A DNA stretch of 64,000 nucleotides from Echinarachnius parma (lineage: Eukaryota > Echinodermata > Echinoidea > Clypeasteroida > Echinarachniidae), in contig JBAMJV010003017.1 of assembly GCA_037951105.1 (NCBI GenBank), positions 20,001 through 84,000 on the forward strand. The letters run 5' to 3'. A program made the position numbers and the translations under genes. Numbering within the stretch: the stretch's first letter is position 1; every line of letters starts with the position of its first letter. Below the pieces are notes generated by a model. The model searched no databases. It was given only the letters and a program-made list of their open reading frames with translations, and was not told where the DNA came from. Below are positions 45,679 to 58,250 of the stretch, one piece after another.

Positions 45679-46179
45679 TAATATGTTCTTAGTTCCTGCT
45701 CATATATCAACATTGTGTAGATCTTGTGTACTTTAACATGTTTAAGATCCGATAACTCTCTGAATCGAAATCAAGGGAACGAATTTCCTGCTTGCTTTTT
45801 TTTTGTTGCTAAAAAGTGTCCAACTTCTCAACTTCCGTTTTTTCCGAGTTTTGATATACACATGCATGCAACGTGTTAACACTGTGGCATTTTTAAAACG
45901 AACATTTCAGATCAGAGATTGTTCTTCTTTCTTAGCTTATCATGCTGAAAACAGTTGTTGCTAGTTTAAATCCTAATTAGAACACATTTATGGGCGTACT
46001 GGTTAAAGCTTTATATGTAATTCCTAACATAAGATTATTAAATAATGTATTTTCTCTTTGGTATTAAATGGGACCTGTCACTATAATGAATATTCTTTGA
46101 TATTAATCATGTACCTCTGTATATGTTCTGTGTTGTTGTAATAATTGTTGCATCATGTCCATGTTTAGTTTGTGTAGAC

Positions 46180-46372
46180 GTGCTGTCTGTGTGTTCGCGT
46201 GTATGTATGTGTGTGCGTGTGTTTGTGTGTATATGGGTGTGTGTAAGTGTATGTGCGCGCACGTGTGTGTGTGTGTGTGTATGTTTGTATGTGTGTGTGT
46301 GTGCGTGCGTGTGTGTGTGTGTGTGTGTGTACATCCTTTATTTGTATGTTTGTGTGCGTGTGTGTGTCTGAA
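46180..46372. repeat. (GT)n-rich tract
   Basis: Imperfect GT repeats; the open frames are artefacts. Confidence 0.95.
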
Positions 46373-47135
46373 TAAATCAGAGTGAGAAAGTGCTGAAAAT
46401 AATTTACTTCATTGTTCATTATTTTTTATTAGCAAAATAACTATTTATTAGCAAAATAATTATTCAAAGAAGATACAATAGTACAATCTTCATTTCTCAT
46501 ACATGTTACAAATGTTACAAATGATAAGATCCAATATACATGGGGTGATTCTAAGGTGAACCTAAAATTATGTTAAGCATTGGAATAAAATATATTCAAA
46601 AGCAAAAATGCAAGTATTTTGTTAATTGCATACATTTGAAATCAAGAACATGTTATTTCATTGATAATATAAATATACAATTTGTAATGATTTTAATCAA
46701 CATTTTATACCTTTTCAAAGAACTTTTACAACAATCGTTCAAAGAAACCAACGTATTTCCATAATGTTTAAGTTCAAATGATTAGGCTCAACTTAGGATC
46801 TTAGTGAAACACCCCCCGTCCCCGAACCCCACCACCACCCCCCCCCCCCCCCCCCCCCGCCCCGAACATGGAATCATGTATAATAAATCAATACCCCTGT
46901 CTGAAATTGTACAAAAAAGGAACAAAGTTTTATTCTATTTTAAACATTCCTTAGAAAACTGTTAAAATGTATACAAATAATTACTCTTCAGATTATTAAA
47001 AATAGCATAGTATAGTGTAATAATGTACAATGTCTATAAGTGAATCATGATATATCAATTAAATATAATGGAGGATTTCCTTGTTAGTAACATAATTAAA
47101 TTGATAGTGCTGTACATACTCATAATCATATAGAT
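46373..47135. other. AT-rich non-coding with a poly-C tract
   Basis: Poly-C at about 46838-46862. No gene seen. Confidence 0.4.
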
Positions 47136-47139
47136 ACAT

Positions 47140-47435
47140 CCGAACCTGTGTAACTATAGTGACCACCAAAGGGAACAAGACAAGTAGCCACTGCAGACAG
47201 GTGACCTCTACAGACAGGTTCATTCCATTGTATTTCACTGTTGGGATCATGTTTGGTGGCCACTATAGACAGGTTGGCTGCAGCTACAGACAGATGGCCG
47301 TTATAAAACAGGTGTTACTGTTTGACTTTTAACATAACATTTTTACACAGTACCGTTATTAGATCACCAGAATACACATTTTATCAACCATTCATTACTT
47401 TTTGCACATGTCAACAAAGTTACTAGTTCCTTTAA
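47140..47435. repeat. Dispersed repeat and MITE-2 right end
   Basis: 47140-47315 carries repeats of CTACAGACAG(A/G)T and resembles 43445-43540. 47330-47435 matches the right end of MITE-2 (GTTACTAGTTCCTTTAA). Confidence 0.55.
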
Positions 47436-48300
47436 ATACAGTAAAGCAAATCAAACTAATAGAGGGAATTGCACGCATGCATGCATAGTTGCAAACAATT
47501 TTAAATTAAAAAGTTGATCGATCATGACTTGCATGTTTGAACTTTCTTTCGTACAGAATATGCATTGTATATGTATTTTTTTTTTAAAGCATAATAAAGA
47601 AAGTTATTCGGGTTACAGACATAGTAACAATAAAAATAATACTTTGTATAAAATCATAGTAATGGAAATGCATCCATGGGGACTATACCTGCCATTAATT
47701 CATATAGTTGCAAATATGACTACGAAATAAAAAGCATGAACTATCAGCGCAGTATCATTCCGTAGCTAATGTTAGCTCAATATCGATTTACACAGTTTAA
47801 CGAATGTGGTATGTGATACCTTTATATAGGTACTTAAAATAATAGGTACTTGGTATGCAATAGCTAACTATCAATTTAGGAGCGAATTATGAGAGTCCTA
47901 ATAAATTTTGTGCTCACCCAAAGCATGAACTAGTTTATTATTTTATAGAAGCGTATAATTAAACAAAAGCAAGCATGCAATAGCTTTGCATCAATTTAAA
48001 TCAAAATCTTGATTCCCAATAAAATAATATGCAGTAGTTTAGCTAATCAACACTGTATACGCGAATTGTACATAATTGATTCATTCCTTATATAAAAAGC
48101 ATGAACTAGATTACCGGTACTATTTAGTATAGCGAACATATGATTCCTAATTAATTACTATGCATGCCAGATTAAGTAGCGAATATAATTATGATTTCTA
48201 ATAAGATACTATTAAGAAATTAACTATATAGCTTAAAGTATCAATTTACTGTACAGTATATAATGATCTGTGCACAAAATAATACTCTTACCAATATATA
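47436..48300. other. AT-rich non-coding
   Basis: Recurrent AGCATGAACTA phrases at loose intervals, otherwise nothing recognised. Confidence 0.4.
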
Positions 48301-48307
48301 CTCGTTA

Positions 48308-49462
48308 GTAGCCCTGGGGCATGTTGCAGAAAGAATCGCAATCGATTGTAAAGTTGCAGTTACATGCAATTGCATGCAATTCAGGAAAATAATATGTTTA
48401 TTTAACCCTAAAAAGACTGGGGGGGGGGGGGGCTGATTTAGCCCCCTCCTCTATTTTCGCGATTACTTCGCAATGCTTAAATATTTGACGATGCCACTTC
48501 ATGACTTCTTTCCTTAGAGTCTTGCGCATCTTTTGATACCAAATTTGCGCACATCGGGTCAACGATCCGGGTGTTATGTAACATTTTGCGATCGCGTGTC
48601 ACTGAAAATTCAATTTTTTGTTTAAATTCTTCCAGATACGGTATAACATACAGACGTTTTAGATGCACCTTTTATGTTGCAGTTTTATACCCATCTTTTC
48701 ACATGTACTGTAGTATTCCCATTTGGCATGGTGAATAAAACTTATTGCATTCTCGTTTGCATAAAACAATACAATATATAAAGAATAATACAAAGAAAAA
48801 CAAAGAAAAACATAAAAACACAGAAAAACATAGAAAACGGTCAAACTAAATCAATTTTCATGATTATCCTGTTGTTTTATCAGAGATTGTGTAAATTTAT
48901 ATAATCTTAGCATGTATATTGTACCAGGAACACCGTTTTGTTTCATAAGAATCACCAAATATACAGAAAAATACAAAAAATACAAAAAATACAAGTTTTG
49001 CATAATTAATTAGCTCTAATTATCATGTTTAATTAAAACAAAATTGGTTAACTATGCAATATTGTAGAACTCATGAGCATCTATCACCATGTCAAATTTG
49101 GAGTCGATCGGAGTTTTGGTTGCCGAGAAAAATACCAAAAAAATACAGTTTTTGCATAATTGATTAGCTCTAATTAGCATATTCTAATGTTAACAAAATA
49201 TTTAACTATGCGATATTGTAGAGCTCATGAACATCTATCACTACGCCAAATTTGGAGTCGATCGGAGTTTCGGTTGCCGAGGTCTTAGGGGGCCCTTTCA
49301 GCCCCCCCCCCCCCCCCCCCCCCCTCAGTTGTTTAAAGGTTCAAAATAGCCCAGTCTTTTTAGGGTTAAACCAATTAGGGTTACACATTCAGTCACATGA
49401 TCTGACCTGCAATTAATTGCAACTTAACAATCGATTGTAACTATTTCTGCAACGGGCCCCTG
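48308..49462. mobile_element. TIR element carrying a nested TTAA-type element
   Basis: Outer ends GTTGCAGAAAGAATCGCAAT and, reversed, GTTGCAGAAATAGTTACAAT, each next to GGGGC. Removing the inner element leaves a palindromic unit of about 190 bp. Confidence 0.7.
48406..49365. mobile_element. Nested TTAA-flanked TIR element
   Basis: CCCTAAAAAGACTGGG to CCCAGTCTTTTTAGGG, with TTAA at 48402-48405 and 49366-49369. It contains an internal direct repeat of about 150 bp (near 49005-49140 and 49158-49290, sharing AATTTGGAGTCGATCGGAGT). Confidence 0.82.
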
Positions 49463-49663
49463 GTAAGGTTCGAATTTAGGGTACGCCAGGTTGAACCTAA
49501 ACTCAAAGTTAGACTTTAAATTATGGATAGTCATTAGTCATGTAGTTGGGATCCGCGGCCCCACCGCCCCGTAGCTACGCCACCTATACATTTCCAGTTC
49601 ATCGATCATTTATAGAGACACTGATCAATATGAAATATGGTTCCCGTTGCAAAAAGAGATACA

Positions 49664-49834
49664 ATCGATTGTAAGATACAATTGATTGACGGTGGTGGAT
49701 TAATTACGTCGCTCGGATATATCATAGCCTGTATCATCGTCAGATTCGTCAAGGCGGCCTCGTCACTAGTCTTATCTGATGGTTTACTGTTGAAATATTT
49801 CATCCATTTCGTACTCATCGGACTGACGTTTCTT
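49664..49834 (-). pseudogene. Decayed duplicate of the PPxY tail exon
   Basis: The minus-strand translation NVSPMSTKWMKYFNSKPSDK aligns with the start of the exon at 50048-50225. Indels then shift the acidic part. The end returns as INPPPSIN, losing the Tyr of PPxY. The acceptor AG survives in a weaker context. A fragment resembling the GGGCCCGTTGCAGAAAGA inverted-repeat element follows at about 49640-49680, where the copy ends. Confidence 0.5.
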
Positions 49835-50047
49835 AAAAGCAATTGGGGGAATGCCCGACATCATTATAGTGTCTAGAAAAATTTCGAGGTGCATTTTGCC
49901 CGATCGATATTAAATTTTTTTATTTAGATATTGTTGGTGCATTTTGCCTAAGAATCATGGCACTTTTTGCCCGATATTGTAGATGCCCATGATAGCCCAA
50001 ACTTTGCTGTTTTCACCCCCTCCCCCGTACACTTGACCTATTCATCA

Positions 50048-50225
50048 TTACTTTCTCGAAGATTCGTCTTGGCTGGCGTCATACGATGGTGGTGGATTGC
50101 GGTGCTCGGATCTACCAGACTCGACGTCGTCGTCGGATTCGTCAGCGTCCTCGTCCCTTGTCGTATCTGATGGTTTACTGTAATTGAAATATTCCTGCCA
50201 TTCCGTGCTCATCTGACTGACGTGT
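50048..50225 (-). CDS. C-terminal exon with acidic tail and PPxY motif
   Basis: The acceptor is CTTTTGCTTTTTAG|A, with a strong pyrimidine tract; TAA is at 50048-50050. It encodes HVSQMSTEWQEYFNYSKPSD, then an acidic run (DEDADESDDDVESG), then NPPPSYDASQ and a short end. PPSY fits the PPxY ligand of WW domains found in NEDD4-type ubiquitin ligases, often in cytoplasmic tails of membrane proteins. Exons upstream (higher coordinates) were not identified, so the parent protein is unknown. The codon pattern, splice site and a decayed copy support a real exon. Confidence 0.45.
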
Positions 50226-50263
50226 CTAAAAAGCAAAAGGAGAGCAGCAAATACCAATTGCAA

Positions 50264-51080
50264 TTATTTACAGTAATAACTAAAACGGTGAAAATAACAA
50301 TTATGGTATAATACGAAGTATTCAACAAATATATTGAATCTTAAAGGGATGCCTGTAAAGTGTCCACAAAAATTAATTTGAGCTTCCACATTTCTCTTCT
50401 ACCGTTTTGTTTGGCTTATGGTAAGAGAATAATAAAATAGGGTTAGATTTTGTCTAATGCCCCTTTAGTATGACGATATCTATCATTGATAATCATTCAG
50501 CTCAAGAGCGTTAATCAACAGTCATAAACCTCATACACGTCATACAGTAATTCGTTGTAAAAGCTGACGCAAATTATCGATTTTTTTAACCAGGAAAGCA
50601 GTGTTCTTTTCCAATGAAACTTTTACACATCATTCGGACATATCGTACAATGATGTTGCTATAGGATTGAAGTCCCAAATGTCATTTTGGGCAATATCTG
50701 ACACTTTACAGTTGCACCTTTAACATGGGGAAAATAATCTTTATAATAAATAATTCAGCATTATGAAAGTTGGAATTGGCTAAGAGGTTCGCTGTGACTA
50801 AGCTACAAACAGAATGGTGTTTTTTTCTCCTTATGTTGGGCTCACATGGGGTCAAGCCAGCTATTCAAATGAGGGGGGGGGGGGCATTTGCCCCACCTAC
50901 TCATTCCATAGCACTCTGCTAGTGTAAAGAGGCAACATGTTACAGGAATTCTGATGTGGTTCTCCTATCCCGGGGGTGTCTGTCTTCATAGAAAGGGGGG
51001 TATCATGCGTGACCAAGGACTTGCCAAAAGCTCCCTAAACGAGTATTTGCGTGGTGCAAAAAATACACCATAAGTAAGTA
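50264..51080. other. AT-rich non-coding
   Basis: Upstream side of the PPxY exon; no further exon could be identified. A poly-G tract is at 50873-50883. Confidence 0.4.
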
Positions 51081-51084
51081 TGAT

Positions 51085-51255
51085 TATCGGTAATTTGATA
51101 CCCTAAGCAAGTAATCAATTTGTTGTAAACCCCTAAGCAAGTATTTTTGATACCCTAAGCAGGTAATCAATTTTTTGTAACCCCCTAAGCAAGTTATAAC
51201 TATTTTTGATACCCTAAGCAAGTAATCAATTTTTTGTAATCCCCTAAGCAACCCT
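51085..51255. repeat. Minisatellite with ACCCTAAGCAAGTAATCAAT core
   Basis: About three and a half units of roughly 45-55 bp. Confidence 0.85.
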
Positions 51256-51839
51256 GGTAGTAAATGCCAGCCCAGCCGCAGATCATCAACTATGCCGACT
51301 ATCAATTACGCCTATCGGCCTATTGTCGGCCTTAAGATTTATGGTTGGTCCCACAGGTATTGGACTGATCCATTTTTACCACAGGGTATAACACATCAAG
51401 CTAACAAATTGGAGGGACGGTGAAAATATCTACACAAGGTCGCTCTGTTGGATCGCGGTATAACGAGAGCTCGTGCCGGCAATAAATGTGTCAACACAAG
51501 TGTGCTCAAGTTATATGGGTCAAATTTTGAACCAAATTCAAAATCCACAATGTCATGTAGGTTCACGATACAAAATAGTACGTCCGCATATCCAGCATAA
51601 TATGGAGGAAGGGTTTGGGAACATGGTGATAGGAATGGGAATATTCACTTTTATGAATTTCGTGTATTGAAAACCGGTAATTTGAAATTACACAAAAATA
51701 TTCTCATCCTGAAATGCAATGGGTCAGCACATAATACTATGATATTGTATACATCTGTTTCAGCGACTGCACCGTTCTGTTTTGTTCTGTTGTAATTATG
51801 TTCATAATATGTTGAACATATTATGTTATTTTGTTCAAT

Positions 51840-52185
51840 AAAAACACAAAGTTAAAAAAAGTTGAATGGACTTTATATGGCCGAGTGATGAGCAAAAATG
51901 TAAAGTTACATTCACTAACTCATTGCACTCACTTTGTACACGGTTCTAACGATCCACTGGATAATTTGACATCTGGACACTTTAATCATAAACACCTTTT
52001 TAACGAAAGGGAAATTAGCAAAAACTAAACCTGTCCCATCTTCTGTTTTGTTTGTTGATGGGATCGATAGTTAAGTATTAAGCATTTCGGGAAGTACCAA
52101 TCAAGCGTACCTTAGTAACATTGTCCAAATCCTCAAAATCCAATTAAAATTCTAGCGGTTCCCTCAAACCTTTACTTTTATTCTT
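51840..52185 (-). mobile_element. MITE-2 copy pieces
   Basis: 51890-52055 matches MITE-2 in reverse (AAACCTGTCCCAT). 52105-52180 matches its first 75 bp forward (TTAGTAACATTGTCCAAATC). Confidence 0.6.
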
Positions 52186-52638
52186 TTTAAAGGTACCGTT
52201 GAGTATTGGTATTTCCCGAAGTGCCCCCAATATGTTTTTGTGAGATAAAGAAAAACTGACTGTCAAATTCGAAAGAACATACAATTTTAATGACAGAATA
52301 AACTTTATTTGATCAAAATCGGTTCAGAAACGTCTGAAATATCCATAAATATATATTTTTCAGAACTACACCAACAGTCCTTTCTAGGACTACCATAGTC
52401 CTTTTCTAATCAGGGCTTACCAATCCACCCATCTCACATGGTGTACCCGTAAACCACACGTATTATAATATATTTTTATTCAAAAGATTCTTCACCGGGA
52501 ACCACCGGGCGATATTTAGACTTTTTAGAAACATTTTCAAAAAATGCTCGAAGAATACTTTGAACAAAATGTAAATCGTTTTTTAAAAAGTCGTTGATGA
52601 TATCTCTATTGAATCATTTTGGTATATGGGGACAAAGC

Positions 52639-52750
52639 TGTATGTATGTATGAATGTATGTATGTATGTATGTATGTATGGGTGTCTTTATGTATGTATG
52701 TATGTTTGTATGTATGTATGTATGTACTGGTATGTGTTTTATGTATGTAC
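52639..52750. repeat. (TATG)n microsatellite
   Basis: About 25 units with interruptions. Confidence 0.95.
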
Positions 52751-53682
52751 ACATCCACCTAGCATTTCGATTTTCTCTCTCTCCCTCTTCTGCAGCCTGC
52801 CAAAACATCAGCTTTTTTTCTTTTCTCTTTTCTTTCTCTCTCAGTCTTGTGATTTATGACAGCCAGTATAGGCACTTATTTGACCACCCAAATGACCAAG
52901 GTCCCCGCTCACGGGCGTAGATACCAGGTGGGTGGGGTGGGAGGGGGGGGGGGGTAGGGAGGGGTATACAAAGGCTAAAATCCTAAGCCCAGATGAAGAT
53001 ATAAGCATAATTATTGATAATGTATATATTGTATTATGTATATACACAATACAGAAAGTTCCACAATAAACAATATGGCAATCACTACTAAAAGTATAAT
53101 TCAGCCCCCCCCCCCCCCCCCCCCTCCCCAATGAACTACACAGGGTCCGGAAGATGGAGCTCCACACTCATGACTATCTTACACTTTTTGGAGATCACTA
53201 TCGGTTTGAGAATGAACCTGAACCTTATCATGAGCATCATGCGTAATACAGTATCTGATTATAATAACAGTATACCTTCAGTCTATAAACATGACCATAA
53301 TGGTATTACTGTGGAATGTCAATTGTTTTAATAAAATTGGGAGAGAGAGAGAGATAGAAGGAGAGAGAAAGATGCGGGGGAGAGTGGGAGAGGAGGGAGT
53401 GGGCGAGAGAGATAATGCTCAGCGTGTGTGCCATGGTAGCTAGACATGATTATGTCATTACTGAGCTCTTGCTTATTTCTTGGTACACTTTTTCTCTATC
53501 TAATCATCAAAACATCACATACACAATATTTTATTTAAAATGGTTGAAACCGATGAGTGTTCAGAGAGCGCCCTTTTAAGTTGTAACAGCTCTTTTTGAA
53601 TGATAACAGTTTTGTTTACTTAGTCATTGGTAATTTTGTATTCCTTTCGAGTATAATGGTGTTATAACTATTGTAATGTAAT

Positions 53683-53861
53683 GCCCGGCGCAGACAGAGC
53701 CGACTCGACTGGTTGTCATTCCGATCGGCTCAGTTTTCAGTGCCTCGCGACACACATCTTGCCAGTCGAGAGACGATAAATCTGCTCCGACCGACCAGGC
53801 CCAACTCTAGCCTGATTAAAACCAGTCGGATCGGGTCGAGTCGGCTCTGTCTGCGCCGGGC
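53683..53861. mobile_element. Small GC-rich foldback inserted in MITE-1
   Basis: GCCCGGCGCAGACAGAGCCG with a matching inverted end 179 bp later. The surrounding MITE-1 sequence continues on both sides. Confidence 0.85.
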
Positions 53862-53961
53862 TTAATGATGCAGGTTTTGGTTACTTAAATTTAGTTTTAC
53901 CTAAACTGTATTCTCTTTACCAGAACTCAACTATCCCTTTACATTGTAATTGTTATATTCC

Positions 53962-55420
53962 TCATTTATGAATAAGATGTAAACATTGGCCATGTTTTAT
54001 TCAATTGTAAATGTTATATGCTTATAATTTGGATGAATGAAAATATACAATATCTGCGCACTCGGCCTTGGTCGCTCCGCCCCCTCGCATCATCCCCCGA
54101 TTCTCAGAACAGACCTACGGCTACGCCATTGCCCCAGCTGACAAGATTCAACCAGCGTGAGAAGGCCATAAGTCCTCCACTTTCAGGCTCGTTCCCGTTT
54201 GTGTAAATTACGCACCCCCCCCCCCCCCCCGCAATGCCCTTGTTAACAATTACACATTGTATGCAATTATAGATAATTTTATTTTGCCTTTGAATTTGGC
54301 AAAAGAAGTTTTTATATGCGTGAGAAGCCCAAAATGCACATACACCCTAGTTTATATGACTTATACCTGAAGTGATGATAATTATACTGATATACGAAGT
54401 ATGTCCCACTAAACAAAAGGAGTCGGGCCGGTGAGACATGTAGGAGGAGTATACCGTCGGTAATTTATACAAATGTCTACTCTTAATAATGATGTACTGA
54501 TAGGTGTCTCCAATTGAATAATATACTGTATCTTATTTTCTTCGTATTGTCTCACAATCATGTCGAATCAGATGTACATTAGATTACCTTCCCTGATTCC
54601 AAAATGCTGATATTATCAAGTCCGATGTAGTGCTGTAAGAAGTTTATGCAATCAGAATATTAACACTAGAGAATATACATGAAGTAGTATTACTGTCTTA
54701 CATCACTAACTGCGACATAACTGTAAATCTAATTATTGGGTCGAACGTAATAGTATTATATTCAGTTCAACAACATGTATGTCACATAATATCATTCATA
54801 CAATAAATGTTTATAAATTCAAATATATAGGGAAACTGACCAGAAATATATTTATATTCAAATATGACAGGAAAATAATCAAACACATACACCGTTCAAG
54901 AGATGAATTAACTAAGCTAATACAATCAAAAACAAAAACAACAGTCAGGATCTCGAAGTAATATCATGTATGTAATTTAAAAAAAGGGCGTTGCATCGCG
55001 TATCGTATACAAAAAGAAAATGGCAGGTCGGTAGTGCATGGGAGGCGGTCTTTCTAATTAGCGCGAACAAGTGCTAAGTAATGCGATCAAGCGTGAAGCG
55101 CGAATAAGCCATCAATATTTAAATACATATCGGTTAGTTGGGGTTTTAGTGTGAAGAAAACCTACATATCGATGGAACTAGTAATAGCGGGAACAAATAA
55201 AATGTTCTGCGAACAAGTACGACAGGGATTTCATATAAACTGAATCGTAGTAAATCCAGTTCGCGCTTAATTCGCAATAGTTAGTACTAATTACTGCAAA
55301 CACGTGCCTGCGAATGGGAAAGCTTGTTCGCGAATGGGAAAGCGAAACACACACACCCCGAGACGCATCCCCGATACACCCAAGGGGATAAATAGGAAGT
55401 CTAAAATGTAAATAGCACTG
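53962..55420. other. Non-coding, AT-rich
   Basis: Poly-C at 54214-54231. No gene or named repeat recognised. Confidence 0.4.
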
Positions 55421-56115
55421 GCGTACTGGTGGGGTGGGGGGGGGGGGGGGCATTATCTAATTCGATAACAGTGATTGAAAGAAAAGAGTATTTCTTTAGA
55501 TAAGAAAACTCAGATTTTACTTCATGTCAAGTCAAATTTCCTTCCCAAATCCCAAGTATGCACCAGATTCCATAAATTCAACTAAATCATTGCAAAAGCA
55601 CCTTTACCGTGCACCCACCTACCATCACACCCTCCCATCACCCTTCCCCCTCTCGGTTATCGTTTCGCTCCCTCGGGAATCGGTGTTGTATACGTCTGGA
55701 ATACAATGCTCATGTTGTTTTGTCATAAAATAATGCTTTTGATGCACTGTTTGAACTGAATATGTCACTTTGCGAATATTATTTTGGGGGTGCATTTTTG
55801 TTTTTCTTCATGAATCAATCATAACCTCTTCTGGTTAAGAATCGTGACAATGATGACGCACTAACGCACATTATAGGTAGTACATGTCGTCAAGTCAGAA
55901 TTTCCTGTCCAGGTATGCACCAGATTGCACAGTTTCAAGTCCAAAAAATGCAAAAGCTCCCTACCATGGGAGGGGGGACACCCCCCCCCCCCCCCTCCCA
56001 CACCCTCCCCCCGCTCAGTCGCTTAGCTCCTTCGGGCTTGGTCGCTTCGCTCCCTCGCAATATCCGGTGGTGATGCGGATTTTGTTTAGCCCCCCAAAAG
56101 TTTTTGCTCATTACG
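55421..56115. mobile_element. Fragments of hAT-like non-autonomous elements
   Basis: CACTGGCGTACTGGTGG plus poly-G at 55419-55450, then the ACTTCATGTCAAGTCAAATT interior, then a second diverged interior (55880-56110) ending TACGCCACTTG. The same type occurs at 57649-57910. Confidence 0.55.
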
Positions 56116-56899
56116 CCACTTGTAAATAGTATCATGCTTTATCTAACAAATGTGTTGCAGTGTATGTTGGGTTACTCAGCAAAATCATCATATTGTGGTA
56201 TATACTGTACAAATATTATGATAAACAAATTGACTGAAGTTTTTTTTTTTATATTTGTGTGTTTTATTGAGAATTGACTGTCAAAGTTCATAAATGTTTT
56301 GCAGATTATGATCGAGAATCCCCTGAAAATGTCCTTTATATACGCTCATGGAACACATTCATGACATTAGGACAATCTATATAATGCGTGATTATATATT
56401 TATAAAGACAACAAAAAGAACCAATTTAGTTAAATGACTGACTAAAAAAGGCATTTGTATGTTTTCACCGAGACTCGAAAGTTTGACTACATTATAAAGC
56501 ATGCACTCTATTTGTTTGTAAATAAACATCAACAACAAAAGCACAGAAGGCAAGCCTCTCTCATCATCCATGGTATGCCATTAATTATAAAACAAAATGC
56601 ATATGTATGTATGTTCATACGTAAACGCTTTTTCATGTTTTTGTTCAAAAGATTGTTTAAATAATTGCTCAAAGGAATTATTTTGTTTATTATTATTTTA
56701 TTATCAAGGCAATTGTAACGATATACACGCATGTATACTCGTACGTATCTCACACACAATATACATACACGGCTTCACGCAACTATATTTTCCCTCATTC
56801 TCCTGGCCTGGCAGGCCTGGTAGGATAAAAAAACATACAATATATTACGAAAAATGAGTAAAATTTGCATAATATACCTGACTCAAACTGCCAAGAATA

Positions 56900-57187
56900 T
56901 CACGGAATATAATATGCAGTGCCGCGAAATCCGATCCATATCGTGTCAGTCATGTTAGTGAAGAGGCAGGACAACACATGGGCATGGCGTATCACTTTAT
57001 ACTCCAACGAAATGGGAAAATACCATGAATACCGTCTCCCTGATAACTTATTACTTTTTGACATGAATCCATTGTCTTTTCGATCATATATATATCCTTT
57101 ATTTCCATGTCCATAGCATCGAATAAATGATCTGCAGCCAGCAGGAAGACAAGAACTGAAAAGCGGGTTCCATAATATACCACACAT
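56900..57187 (-). other. Open minus-strand region, possible gene fragment
   Basis: Two overlapping minus-strand frames stay open (MVYYGTRFSVLVFLLAADHL and a frame ending in TDTIWIGFRGTAYYIP). The WIGF stretch faintly recalls C-type lectin folds, but the cysteine pattern and splice sites do not confirm it. Recorded only as a possible relic. Confidence 0.12.
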
Positions 57188-57648
57188 TAACGCGCCAAAA
57201 CATTAATTTCCCGGGCCTAGTTTGAGAAAAATTCAGATCAACCTAGTTACAGTGTGGTCACTCTAGTCCAAATGGAATATTGCTACGATATAATCTAAGT
57301 TCAGACAGTATAGTAAAATGGGTATACTAGGGGAGATTCCATGGAAGCCGGGGTATACTTCAGTACTCTCCTAACATGCCTAAGGCTATATTATTTTGCA
57401 GCCCAATTAGCGTATACGTGATCTATTAATTGTGGCACACCACATATTTGCGGACAATATATGAATTTGTGTTGAGTTTTCTGTTATTGTGATACTGGGG
57501 GCACGTGCCCCCTTTCCCCGATGTTACATACGCTACTGTGCCACCCCCATACATTTGGCCATGCCAGTCTGAATTGTCTGACCTACTGACCCACAATGAA
57601 AGTTGGTAGAGACAAAAACAGGTGCTCCTCCAGTGTGTATAGGTTACT

Positions 57649-58250
57649 TGCACTGGCGTACTGGTAGGGGGGAGGGGGTGGAGCTTGGGGCTTGCCCCCC
57701 CCCCCCCCCAAAAAAAAAGGGGGTATTTCTTTATGACAAGATAACTCGATTTACTTCATGTCAAGTCAAATTGCCTTCCTTTACATTAGATTGCATTATT
57801 TCAAGTAAAACATTGCAAAATCACCCTTACCGAGCATGGGCGCACAGCCACCTACCATCACGTACCTTCATTCCCCCTCTCGGTCGCTTCGCCCCCTCGG
57901 GAGCCTTGTCTGCCTATATGGAATACTTTGTGCTTGTTGTTGTATCATAAGTAATGTAGCTTTTGATGTACATTGTCTAATTCCTCCAAATCCTCCAAAT
58001 CCACTTGGAATTCTAGCTGTTCCCTCATATCTTGTAATTAAATATTGTTTATTCGTATTAACAATAACAGCATGGGATAGGTTTCGGTTTTTCAAATTTC
58101 CCTTTCGTAAAAAAGATATTTACGATTCAAGTGTTCAGATGTTAAATAATCCACTGGATCGTCAAAACCGTGTACAAAGTAAGGGCAATGGGTTAGTGAA
58201 TAGCAATTCGCATGTTTGCTCATTACTCGGCCAAATAACGTCCATTTAAC
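57649..58250. mobile_element. hAT-like fragment followed by MITE-2 copy
   Basis: 57649-57910 starts CACTGGCGTACTGGTAGG. 57985-58250 matches MITE-2 forward (AATCCTCCAAATCCACTTGG through CAAATAACGTCCATTTAAC). Confidence 0.65.

Larger units (their letters stand above)
52196..53944 (+). mobile_element. MITE-1 copy heavily interrupted
   Basis: MITE-1 sequence appears in order at 52255-52360, about 52510-52620, 53505-53680 and 53870-53944. Other sequence lies between, including a (TATG)n tract, poly-G/poly-C and the hairpin at 53683-53861. Confidence 0.7.

Noticed and set aside
56900..57187. Possible C-type lectin fragment
   Set aside because: Only a WIGF-like stretch supports it; cysteines and splice sites are not convincing.
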